From contig JAUVDD010000087.1 of NCBI GenBank assembly GCA_030595525.1, positions 1-6,964 of the forward strand: a DNA stretch of 6,964 nucleotides, given 5' to 3'. The DNA comes from Puniceicoccales bacterium (GTDB taxonomy: Bacteria; Verrucomicrobiota; Verrucomicrobiia; Opitutales; Oceanipulchritudinaceae). Both the position numbers and the translations under genes were made by a program. The stretch's first letter is position 1; the number at the start of each line of letters is the position of its first letter. Below are positions 1-6,706 of the stretch, one piece after another. Under the pieces are notes generated by a model. The model saw nothing but the letters and a program-made list of their open reading frames with translations, searched no databases and was not told the origin of the DNA.

Positions 1-1215
1 ATCGGGGTACCGTTTGTCAAGGCGGACGCCACAAAATTCTCTGAAACAGGCTACGTCGGGGCAGACGTGGAGGACCTTGTTCGGGATTTGGGTAAGGTAG
101 CTGGCTCAAACCCCGATTTGGCCCAATACGGCATCATCTACATCGACGAAATAGATAAGATTGCCGCTTCCAGTAATGTTTCCGGAGGCAAGGATGTATC
201 AGGACGAGGTGTGCAGATCAACTTGCTTAAGCTGATGGAGGATACGGAAGTTAATCTCTTTAGTCCCACCGACATGATGGCTCAGATGGGGGCTATGATG
301 GAGGCTAGTCGTGGTGGAAAACCCCGCAAACAGAGTATCAGTACGCGCCATATCCTGTTTATCGTCAGCGGTGCGTTCGATAAACTGGCCGAGTCCGTTA
401 AGAAGCGCCTGGAAGCCACTTCAATAGGGTTTGGCAACACCCAGGCGATCGTGGACAGGGATCCGAGTGAGTATCTGCACAACGTGGAGACAAGGGACCT
501 CATAAGGTATGGGTTTGAACCCGAATTCGTTGGCCGTTTGCCCATCCGTGTGGCCTGCGATCCATTAAGCGCCAAGGATCTGGAAGCCATTTTAACCCGG
601 GCGGAGAACAACCTCCTTGAACAATATGAGCGGGATTTCAAAGGCTACGGGATCGATTTCAAAATGACCACCGAGTCAGTGGAGGAAATCTCAGAACGGG
701 CACATGTTGAACGGACAGGTGCCAGAGGTTTGATGACGGTCTTTGAACGGGTTTTCCGGTACTTCAAATTTGAATTACCTTCTGCCGGAGTCCCTTCCTT
801 TGAAGTAACACGGGAAACGGTGGACGATCCCGCGAAATCCCTGAAATCTCTATTAAAGGAACACAGCCATATGAAGCGGAATGTGCTCCATAAGGAAATC
901 GATGCATTCACTGACCGATTCAGGCAAGAAACAGCGTTGGGGATTTCCTTTACCCCGGAAGCCTGCGACCTCCTGATCGATATTGCGGTGGATCTGGACA
1001 AAACCATCCGTGCCGTTTGCGAGGATCGCTTCAAGGATTTGGAACATGGTCTCAAGATCGTCTCCAGAAATACAGGAAGTACCAATTTCGAAATCAACAA
1101 GGAAATGGCTGACAATCCCGACAAGGAGCTGTCGAAGCTTGTTGTGGAAAGCTTCCAGAATAAGTCCGACGATGATGAGCCAATAGAAATCGAACCCGAA
1201 TCCAGTAACGAGTAA
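1..1215 (+). CDS. ClpX-like AAA+ protein unfoldase, 5'-truncated by window edge, with duplicated C-terminal small domain
   Basis: This is an ATP-driven unfoldase subunit of the ClpX type, which feeds cytoplasmic proteins into a protease chamber. The reading frame is open from base 1, so the start and Walker A lie outside; 404 residues are visible. Seen (window residue numbers): pore loop GYVG 17-20, Walker B IIYIDE 45-50, the DVSGRGVQ segment that follows as in ClpX, ILFIVSGAF 118-126, an IGFG motif at 142-145 matching the loop by which ClpX docks ClpP, the arginine-finger segment GFEPEFVGRLP 171-181 (R179), and sensor 2 GAR 240-242. Two features are unlike E. coli ClpX: the stretch holding the RKH loop is longer and Met-rich (about 83-117), and after the normal small domain (about 219-288) a weaker second copy follows (about 315-384), ending in an acidic tail. 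The gene probably shares a transcript with ubiE, 5 bases downstream. HslU is less likely, because the IGF motif and GYVG context are ClpX-like. The family call is firm; ClpP partnership is inferred. Confidence 0.93.
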   Translation: MGVPFVKADATKFSETGYVGADVEDLVRDLGKVAGSNPDLAQYGIIYIDEIDKIAASSNVSGGKDVSGRGVQINLLKLMEDTEVNLFSPTDMMAQMGAMMEASRGGKPRKQSISTRHILFIVSGAFDKLAESVKKRLEATSIGFGNTQAIVDRDPSEYLHNVETRDLIRYGFEPEFVGRLPIRVACDPLSAKDLEAILTRAENNLLEQYERDFKGYGIDFKMTTESVEEISERAHVERTGARGLMTVFERVFRYFKFELPSAGVPSFEVTRETVDDPAKSLKSLLKEHSHMKRNVLHKEIDAFTDRFRQETALGISFTPEACDLLIDIAVDLDKTIRAVCEDRFKDLEHGLKIVSRNTGSTNFEINKEMADNPDKELSKLVVESFQNKSDDDEPIEIEPESSNE

Positions 1216-1220
1216 CCATC

Positions 1221-1919
1221 ATGCCCGTCGGCAAAAATGTTCAGTCTATGTTTTCCGGGATTTCCGGGAAATATGATTTTGCAAACCACTTTCTTAGCGG
1301 AGGAGTGGATTGGTATTGGCGCGCCAAGCTGGTCAACGCAGTCAAACGGCATGGTCCCACCGCGGTCGCCGACCTGGCTTGCGGAAGCGGTGATGTGTCT
1401 CTCGCCTTGAGGAAGAATTTATCCACCGATATACCGATTCAGGGCCTGGATTTCTGCGAGCCCATGCTGGATGTGGCCCGGGGAAAGCTTGGCAAACGTA
1501 ATCTACCTGGCGAATTGAGTTTCGCGTTCGGAGACTGCATGGACTTGCCTCTTGAGGACAAATCGGTGGATGCGGTGACAATCGCATTCGGGTTGAGGAA
1601 CTTCGAAGACCGTCACAAGGGCTTGACCGAGATGCGTCGTGTCCTGAAACGGGATCGCGGGGCCTTGTTTGTCCTCGAATTCACCCAGCCGGATCCCTGG
1701 ATGAAGCCAATTTACGCCCCGTACTTGAAGTACGTCCTGCCACATTTAGCCAGGTTAACCACTGGTGACAAGGCTGCCTACGATTATCTTGCCGGCAGCA
1801 TTGAGGAATTCCCCGACAAGGAATCCCTTTCACAGGAAATGCGTGGCGCTGGATTCACCGATGTGAAGGCTTTCGGACTCACCGGTTCGATAGTCGCTCT
1901 CCACGTGGCCAAAGGATAA
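1221..1919 (+). CDS. ubiE: Demethylmenaquinone/ubiquinone C-methyltransferase (UbiE/MenG family)
   Basis: This is a SAM-dependent C-methyltransferase that carries out the ring methylation late in menaquinone (or ubiquinone) synthesis, acting at the inner face of the membrane. The 232 residues are normal for the family. Seen: the family's N-terminal signature with ISGKYDFANHFLS at about 14-26, SAM-binding motif I VADLACGSGD at 49-58, the acidic residue D77 in GLDF that would hold the SAM ribose, GDCMDLP at 104-110, and the UbiE-typical AFGLRNF at 122-128 followed by EF 153-154. The C-terminal part, with YDYLAGSIEEFP at about 187-198, also matches the family. The start at 1221 is the only reasonable one; it lies 5 bases after the stop of the unfoldase gene and has no clear Shine-Dalgarno sequence. 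Whether the product is menaquinone or ubiquinone cannot be read from this gene; MenG would be the better name if the host makes only menaquinone. Confidence 0.95.
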   Translation: MPVGKNVQSMFSGISGKYDFANHFLSGGVDWYWRAKLVNAVKRHGPTAVADLACGSGDVSLALRKNLSTDIPIQGLDFCEPMLDVARGKLGKRNLPGELSFAFGDCMDLPLEDKSVDAVTIAFGLRNFEDRHKGLTEMRRVLKRDRGALFVLEFTQPDPWMKPIYAPYLKYVLPHLARLTTGDKAAYDYLAGSIEEFPDKESLSQEMRGAGFTDVKAFGLTGSIVALHVAKG

Positions 1920-1925
1920 TTCCCT

Positions 1926-3596
1926 CTACTTCTTTTTTCCCCAGGAATCCCGCAGCCCGACTGAACGATTGATCACCAATTTATCCTCAGTCGTGTCCGG
2001 ATCCACGCAAAAATACCCGATCCGCTCGAACTGGAACCGGTCTCCGGTCTTAACTTCCGCTAACGCAGGTTCACCGTGGCCAGTCACCACCTTCAGTGAG
2101 TCCTGATTCAAATTGTCGATGAACGATCCGCCCTCCTCGACTTCCATAGGATCCTCCTTGAGGAACAGGTTGTCATAAAGGCGGCATTCAAACGGCACAT
2201 TCTCGACTGCACTCGCCCAATGGATCGTTCCCTTTACCCGGCGACCGTCTGGTGTGCTTCCTCCACGCGATTCGGGATCCATTTCCGCATGCACCTCGAT
2301 AATGATTCCATCGTCGTCCTTTATCACCTCAGTGCAGGTAATGTAGCAAGCATAGCGCAGGCGCACCTCCTTGCCTGGGGCAAGACGGAAATATTTCCTC
2401 GGAGGATCTTCCATGAAATCGGCTCGCTCAATGTAGATTTCACGGGTCAATACAACATTCCGTTCACCCATCTCCGGATTGCCCGGATGATTTGGACCGG
2501 CGTATGATTCCTTCGCGTCCTCTGGTAAATTGGTGATGATGACCTTCAACGGATCCAATACTGCCATTCGGCGCAGAGTCTTGTTTTCAAGATCCTGACG
2601 CAGGCAGAACTCCATCAAGGCAAGGTCGTTGATCTTATTTCGTTTAGCCACTCCTCCCCGGCTTGTGAATTCCCACAGTGATTCGGGTGTGTAACCACGG
2701 CGACGTACTCCACTGATTGTTGGCATGCGCGGGTCATCCCATCCGGTTACATGATTTTCCTGTACCAACTGTAGCAGCTTGCGCTTGGAAGTGATCGTGT
2801 AAGTCGTGTTGAGCCTCGCAAATTCGATCTGTCGAGGAGTGTGCGGCACCGGCAGGTTTTGGATAAACCAGTCATAAAGAGGCCGGTGAATCTCAAACTC
2901 CAGTGTACAAATACTGTGTGTAATGCCTTCTATTGCATCACTCTGCCCATGGGCAAAGTCATACATCGGATAAATACACCACTTGTCTCCTGTCCGATGG
3001 TGGTGGGCATGGGCGATCCGGTACAATACTGGATCCCGCATGATTAAATTCGGATTCGCCATATCAATACGGGCGCGGAGAACTTTTTCACCGTTGGCGA
3101 ATTCGCCAGTCTTCATCCGTTCAAAGAGATCCAAGCTTTCCTCGCTGGGACGGTTCCGGGATGGGCTTTCGCTTCCCGGTTCGGTCAGCGTTCCACGCAT
3201 CTTACGGATTTCCTCAGCACTCGAATCATCCACATAGGCCTTGCCCTCGCGGATCAAGTGACACGCCCACTCATACAACTGGTCGAAATAGTCACTGGCG
3301 AAGAACAGGTTATCTCCCCAATCCACACCCAGCCAGGCTACGTCCTCCTTGATGGACTCGACGTACTCCATTTCCTCCTTAACCGGATTGGTGTCGTCGA
3401 AACGCAGGTGGAAACGACCACCATAGTTTTTCGCCAATCCGAAATTCAGGAGGATTGCCATGGCATGACCGATGTGCAAATAACCGTTGGGTTCGGGCGG
3501 AAATCGCGTGACAATGCTGTCGTGCTTACCACTCGCTAAATCCTCATCGATGATTTCTTCAATAAAGTTCTTGGACCTGTTCTCTGATTCGCTCAT
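1926..3596 (-). CDS. glnS: Glutaminyl-tRNA synthetase
   Basis: This enzyme attaches glutamine to tRNA(Gln) using ATP, in the cytoplasm. The 556 residues are close to the 554 of the E. coli enzyme. Seen: the class I signature in [12 protein letters not shown] at 33-44, the RFDDTNP block at 65-71 typical of the GlnRS/GluRS group, the second class I motif in the GlnRS form ITSKRKL at 268-274 (the KMSKS equivalent), and the GlnRS-specific block [20 protein letters not shown] at 285-304. The all-beta anticodon-binding part fills roughly 340-550. A GlnRS rather than a GluRS is supported by these blocks and by length. The ATG at 3594-3596 gives the expected short N-terminus; no Shine-Dalgarno sequence is visible before it. 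The gene converges on ubiE with only 6 bases between stops and diverges from the threonine aldolase gene. A host with GlnRS can charge tRNA(Gln) directly instead of relying only on the GatCAB amidation route. Confidence 0.97.
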   Translation of the reverse strand: MSESENRSKNFIEEIIDEDLASGKHDSIVTRFPPEPNGYLHIGHAMAILLNFGLAKNYGGRFHLRFDDTNPVKEEMEYVESIKEDVAWLGVDWGDNLFFASDYFDQLYEWACHLIREGKAYVDDSSAEEIRKMRGTLTEPGSESPSRNRPSEESLDLFERMKTGEFANGEKVLRARIDMANPNLIMRDPVLYRIAHAHHHRTGDKWCIYPMYDFAHGQSDAIEGITHSICTLEFEIHRPLYDWFIQNLPVPHTPRQIEFARLNTTYTITSKRKLLQLVQENHVTGWDDPRMPTISGVRRRGYTPESLWEFTSRGGVAKRNKINDLALMEFCLRQDLENKTLRRMAVLDPLKVIITNLPEDAKESYAGPNHPGNPEMGERNVVLTREIYIERADFMEDPPRKYFRLAPGKEVRLRYACYITCTEVIKDDDGIIIEVHAEMDPESRGGSTPDGRRVKGTIHWASAVENVPFECRLYDNLFLKEDPMEVEEGGSFIDNLNQDSLKVVTGHGEPALAEVKTGDRFQFERIGYFCVDPDTTEDKLVINRSVGLRDSWGKKK

Positions 3597-3673
3597 ATGC
3601 TTTACAGTCTATATCCGACTGACTTTTAATGTTCTAAATCATTTTGCAACGTTGATTCTTTATCAAATATCAA
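3597..3673. promoter_or_regulatory. Divergent intergenic region, presumed promoters of glnS and the threonine aldolase gene
   Basis: This 77-base A/T-rich spacer is the only non-coding sequence between two divergent starts, so at least one promoter in each direction is expected here. I could not assign a convincing -35/-10 pair on either strand: a TTGCAA hexamer is present but its spacing to A/T-rich hexamers is poor. No operator-like inverted repeat or riboswitch-like structure stands out, and neither gene has a recognisable Shine-Dalgarno sequence. The call rests on gene layout, not on a motif. Confidence 0.4.
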
Positions 3674-4756
3674 ATGAAGACACTTCGCCCCAGAAATTTC
3701 GCCAGTGACAATAACGCGCCCATTTGCCCTGAAGCATGGGAAGCCATGCAAGAGGCCAATGATGGTCATGTTCCTGCTTACGGGAGCGATTCCTTAACCG
3801 ATAAGGCTTGTGAGGCGATCAGGGACATCTTCGAGACGGATTGTGAAGTGTTCTTTGTCTTCAACGGAACTGCTGCCAATTCCCTGTCTCTGGCCAGTCT
3901 CTGTCGCAGCTATCACAGCGTGATCTGCCACGAATTGGCCCATATTGAGACCGACGAATGCGGCGCCCCGGAGTTTTATTCGGGTGGCTCAAAGATCCTC
4001 GTCGTTCAAAGTAACGATGGAAAGGTCCCACCGGATGCGGTAGAGGCAACAGTTCACCGTCGTGATGATCTGCACTATCCTAAACCGAAAGTTGTCAGCA
4101 TCACACAAAGCACTGAGGTCGGTACACTTTACACCCCGGCTGAATTACAGAATCTGGGTGCCCTCACCCACGGACTGGGACTCCATTTGCACCTCGACGG
4201 CGCCCGTTTCGCCAATGCCCTGGCCGCCTTGAGATGCTCTCCCAAGGAGATTACTTGGCGAGCCGGCGTAGATGTCCTTTGTCTTGGCGGAACAAAGAAC
4301 GGTCTGGCAGTTGGCGAAGCAGTCGTCTTTTTCAACAAGGAGCTGGCAAAGGAGTTTGAGTTCCGTTGCAAGCAAGCCGGGCAACTGTGTTCCAAAATGC
4401 GTTATTTAAGTGCCCCCTGGCTGGGAATACTGAAGGATGGCGCATGGCTGAGACATGCTGAACACGCTAATAAATGCGCCACCAGATTGTCCTCTGGATT
4501 GAGCAATATCCCAGGAGTGCAGATCTTGTTCCCGACTGAAGCAAATGCCGTCTTCGCCAAATTGGATGACCGTGTTATCTCAGGTCTTTATGCCCGTGGA
4601 TGGGAATTCTATGACTTTATCGCCGCAGGCGGATCCCGCCTGATGTGCTCCTGGGATACTACCGAATCTGATGTGGATGATTTCATTGGCGATGTCCAGG
4701 ATCTCACTAAATCCTCCGAAGATCATTCTGAATCACATCCCGTTCTAAGACATTAA
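3674..4756 (+). CDS. ltaE: Low-specificity L-threonine aldolase (PLP-dependent, beta-eliminating lyase family)
   Basis: This PLP enzyme cleaves L-threonine or L-allo-threonine to glycine and acetaldehyde in the cytoplasm, linking threonine and glycine pools. The 360 residues are typical of the family. Seen: an N-terminal FASDNNAPICPE block at 9-20, VPAYGSDSLT at 33-42, the NGTAAN cofactor-phosphate region at 64-69, CHELAHIETDECGAPEF at 85-101 with H86 expected to stack on PLP, HLDGAR at 173-178 where D175 would contact the pyridine nitrogen, and LCLGGTKNG at 202-210 with K208 as the expected Schiff-base lysine. The pattern is closer to Pseudomonas-type threonine aldolases than to the E. coli enzyme, so stereochemical preference should not be assumed from the symbol. 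The ATG at 3674 places the conserved block right at the N-terminus; no Shine-Dalgarno sequence precedes it. A hairpin just downstream likely ends the transcript. Confidence 0.93.
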   Translation: MKTLRPRNFASDNNAPICPEAWEAMQEANDGHVPAYGSDSLTDKACEAIRDIFETDCEVFFVFNGTAANSLSLASLCRSYHSVICHELAHIETDECGAPEFYSGGSKILVVQSNDGKVPPDAVEATVHRRDDLHYPKPKVVSITQSTEVGTLYTPAELQNLGALTHGLGLHLHLDGARFANALAALRCSPKEITWRAGVDVLCLGGTKNGLAVGEAVVFFNKELAKEFEFRCKQAGQLCSKMRYLSAPWLGILKDGAWLRHAEHANKCATRLSSGLSNIPGVQILFPTEANAVFAKLDDRVISGLYARGWEFYDFIAAGGSRLMCSWDTTESDVDDFIGDVQDLTKSSEDHSESHPVLRH

Positions 4757-4772
4757 CACTCTTTAAAACACA

Positions 4773-4796
4773 AAAGCCCGTTATTAACGGGACTTT
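4773..4796. terminator. Hairpin terminator between convergent genes, probably bidirectional
   Basis: The arms AAAGCCCGTT (4773-4782) and AACGGGACTTT (4786-4796) pair over 10 base pairs around an ATT loop, with a single bulged A at 4792. The site lies 16 bases after the threonine aldolase stop and 32 bases beyond the stop of the convergent Nudix gene. Read on the minus strand, the stem is followed by TTTTGTGTTTTAAAG, a good U-rich tail. On the plus strand the tail is only CTTTCC, so termination is probably stronger for the minus-strand operon. Confidence 0.75.
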
Positions 4797-4828
4797 CCAA
4801 TCAGAGTTTCAGCTTTGAGACTGGGTTG

Positions 4829-5368
4829 TTATCTATTCTGCCACTTCCTGGCCATCCGGAGCAAAGATTCCTCACGACTGTACTCCTCCATCGATCCTAT
4901 TGGTACCCAGCTCAGGTCATGAGACTCATCACTGACCGTATAAGTCTCGTCTCCGCGAACCCGCAAGGCATACCGGACATCATAATGAAAATGTTCCGGT
5001 TCCAAACTCCTTTCCGGTATCGCATGAATATCGATATCGAATATATTCTCGTTCAACACTTCCATATCGCTTAGCCCCGACTCCTCTTCCACCTCTCGTA
5101 GTGCGGATTTCATTACATCGCTCTCTCCATCTGTATGACCGCCCAGCTGGAGCCAGCGATTCAACTTCTTGTGATGTGTTAAAAGGACGTTCTCTCCTGA
5201 TGAGTCCACCACCCATGCCGATCCCGTTACATGTCCCGATAATAAGGAACGTTTGAAACAATCTACGTTTGTCTCAACAAACCGAATGAGTCGTTCAACT
5301 ACTTCCGACTCCTCGCTCCATTGAGAACGGTATTTATTGAGCTGTTTCAGGAGATTCTCTCTGTGCAT
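4829..5368 (-). CDS. Nudix hydrolase
   Basis: This is a probable Mg-dependent pyrophosphohydrolase acting on a nucleoside diphosphate linked to another group; the substrate cannot be told from sequence. It has 179 residues. Seen: an alpha-helical N-terminal region (1-45) before the Nudix fold, HVTGSAWVVD at about 46-55 as the first strand, the Nudix box at 77-99 beginning LGGHTDGES and ending in the intact catalytic helix REVEEESGL (91-99), then strands carrying HFHYDVRYAL at 126-135. The usual first Glu of the box (GX5E) is replaced by Ser83 in a GGHTDG loop. I recall the same kind of loop in a recognised Nudix subgroup with an N-terminal helical extension, so the enzyme is probably active, since the metal-binding REXXEE core is complete. 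The gene lies 47 bases after the membrane-GNAT stop in the same direction and is the last gene before the hairpin at 4773-4796. No Shine-Dalgarno sequence is seen. Confidence 0.9.
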   Translation of the reverse strand: MHRENLLKQLNKYRSQWSEESEVVERLIRFVETNVDCFKRSLLSGHVTGSAWVVDSSGENVLLTHHKKLNRWLQLGGHTDGESDVMKSALREVEEESGLSDMEVLNENIFDIDIHAIPERSLEPEHFHYDVRYALRVRGDETYTVSDESHDLSWVPIGSMEEYSREESLLRMARKWQNR

Positions 5369-5415
5369 TTTTAGAAAAAGTTGTAGCTGCTATACAGAAT
5401 TTCCGCTTGTTCGAA

Positions 5416-6186
5416 CTAAATCTCCTTGTAGTACATTTGGTCACATCGCGATGAGGGATTCTTCAACTCAAATTTTTTGAATCCATATTTTCGATACAAG
5501 GTAATTGCCTCGTTCAAAACTGTCGCTGTTTCCAAAACCACACGATTATATCCAAGCTCTTTGGCCCGATTGAGCGCATACTCCAACAGCAGCTTCCCAT
5601 TCCCTTTTCCTCTTTCCGCGGAATCGAGGTACATCTTGCGCAATTCACACTCCTGATCCTTTAATTTCAAAATTCCAACTGTTCCGACTATTTGACCTCT
5701 GGAATTCAATAAAACATCAAAAGATCCTCCATTATTTGTGTAATTGCTTTCCAGATCTTTCAAATCCGCGTCCGTGTCATCTGGATCCGGTTGCAAACCA
5801 TATTCTTCCAGTACTGTATAAATCAGCCTGGTCACTGCTTCTACATCGGCATTACTCGCGGGACGGATCATTCTGCGAGTGGCTTCTTTAAGTATCCATT
5901 TCTTCGTGATAAACCCTATCAGGAACCGAAATGGTATTCCCATTACCATGGGAATTCCCAGAAGTGTCATCCTTCGCAACTGGTCGTCCTGTATACCTGT
6001 ATATACGTATGAGAAGGCTATCCCAACTGATGCTATAAAAAGAAACACCATTCCCCACACTAGTACCAGTCCTCCCGTTCCCATCTTTGCAGCCCTCAAG
6101 AATCCCGGATACGAAATCCCTGACCAAAATATTACCAAAAGCAATACCACAACTGTGGATACAATCGTTATTTCAAAAATCTGCAT
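5416..6186 (-). CDS. Membrane-anchored GNAT-family N-acetyltransferase
   Basis: The 256-residue product has two parts. Residues 1-105 are strongly hydrophobic, with likely membrane helices at about 5-21, 38-63 and 74-94. Positive charges at R31 and K34, and at K95, K96, K100, R104 and R105, suggest an N-out topology that leaves the C-terminal domain in the cytoplasm. Residues 106-256 form a complete GNAT domain: an MIRPASNADVEAV start typical of free-standing GNATs, the acetyl-CoA pyrophosphate loop ERGKGNGKLL at 191-200 (R/Q-x-x-G-x-G pattern, R192, G195, G197), and the late YRKYGF motif at 231-236. It should transfer an acetyl group from acetyl-CoA to an amine; the acceptor is unknown. The frame is unbroken across the junction, so I read it as a true fusion, although the ATG at 5869-5871 could start a soluble form. 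It sits between the cupin and Nudix genes, same strand. No Shine-Dalgarno sequence is visible at 6186. Confidence 0.85.
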   Translation of the reverse strand: MQIFEITIVSTVVVLLLVIFWSGISYPGFLRAAKMGTGGLVLVWGMVFLFIASVGIAFSYVYTGIQDDQLRRMTLLGIPMVMGIPFRFLIGFITKKWILKEATRRMIRPASNADVEAVTRLIYTVLEEYGLQPDPDDTDADLKDLESNYTNNGGSFDVLLNSRGQIVGTVGILKLKDQECELRKMYLDSAERGKGNGKLLLEYALNRAKELGYNRVVLETATVLNEAITLYRKYGFKKFELKNPSSRCDQMYYKEI

Positions 6187-6259
6187 CTTGATAGAATAGA
6201 TTCCGTTTTGATATCCAGTATATCGTAGCTTGCACCTATTTCTTGAGTATCCATGTGAA

Positions 6260-6661
6260 CTAAGTTAATTTTGGTGGATCCGGCTCTGGTAGTTTTTCTG
6301 CTGTACTTCCTGCAACATTTGTACCCACCATAATTACTTCGCAAGGCTCATCACCAAAGTTTCTAAAGATGTGATAGTCGCCGATTGGCTTAAAAATGGA
6401 ATCCCCCTCACCAATCACCTGCCAGTCTCCTTCTAGGCATATATGGCAACTTCCTTTAAGTACATAAAACCATTCCTCTTCTTTGGAATGAGTATGGTAT
6501 TTCGTGTTGGTTCCTCCAGGAGGAATTCTGGTTATCCTGACTTCAAATTGATTTGTTTGGTGCTCTTTCCACAGGGCCTTAAAATCGCCATACTGAGCTT
6601 CCTCTCCTGGGAAAAGCTTTGGCTCCCAATCGAGTTCCTTTGTATTCACTATGTGCTTCAT
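6260..6661 (-). CDS. Single-domain cupin protein
   Basis: This is a small metal-binding beta-barrel protein of 133 residues, of unknown substrate. Both cupin motifs are complete. Motif 1 spans 50-70, with H56 and H58 (HTH), a glutamate at E62 or E63 and the closing G70. Motif 2 spans 86-101 and fits G(X)5PXG(X)2H(X)3N exactly, with G86, P92, G94, H97 and N101. The three histidines plus glutamate would bind one divalent metal. Such proteins include sugar isomerases, dioxygenases and ligand sensors, and nothing here separates these options; the Pro-rich C-terminus (about 124-130) looks like a short tail. The gene starts 45 bases after the stop of the upstream GNAT gene and is followed after 73 bases by the membrane-GNAT gene, all on one strand. 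An AAGAGA stretch just before the ATG is at best a weak ribosome binding site. Confidence 0.9.
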   Translation of the reverse strand: MKHIVNTKELDWEPKLFPGEEAQYGDFKALWKEHQTNQFEVRITRIPPGGTNTKYHTHSKEEEWFYVLKGSCHICLEGDWQVIGEGDSIFKPIGDYHIFRNFGDEPCEVIMVGTNVAGSTAEKLPEPDPPKLT

Positions 6662-6706
6662 TATCTCTTGTTAGCTCGGTGAATGAGCTCATCTCCAAGG
6701 CACTGC

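Noticed and set aside
1252..1269. Tandem direct repeat TTTCCGGGA x2
   Set aside because: It lies inside the conserved N-terminal signature of UbiE (FSGISGKYD), so protein constraint explains it.
645..1352. A 235-codon open frame on the minus strand opposite the unfoldase gene
   Set aside because: It lies entirely opposite a well-conserved AAA+ gene and the start of ubiE, and its translation has no recognisable motif; it is a frame shadow.
4757..4828. Possible small RNA or short gene between the threonine aldolase and Nudix genes
   Set aside because: The 72 bases are explained by the terminator hairpin at 4773-4796; no start codon with a meaningful frame or other structure was seen.
6210..6224. 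Inverted repeat GATAT-5-ATATC containing TATACT on the minus strand, upstream of the membrane-GNAT gene
   Set aside because: TATACT resembles a -10 box, but no acceptable -35 lies 16-18 bases upstream, and 5-base A/T arms are expected by chance in A/T-rich DNA.
6673..6689. Inverted repeat AGCTC-7-GAGCT in the cupin leader, considered as part of an integron attC site or an operator
   Set aside because: The arms are only 5 bases. GTTAGCT nearby resembles the GTTRRRY core but differs at one base, no paired RYYYAAC site was found, and the neighbouring gene gaps show no matching structure. A cassette array is not supported.
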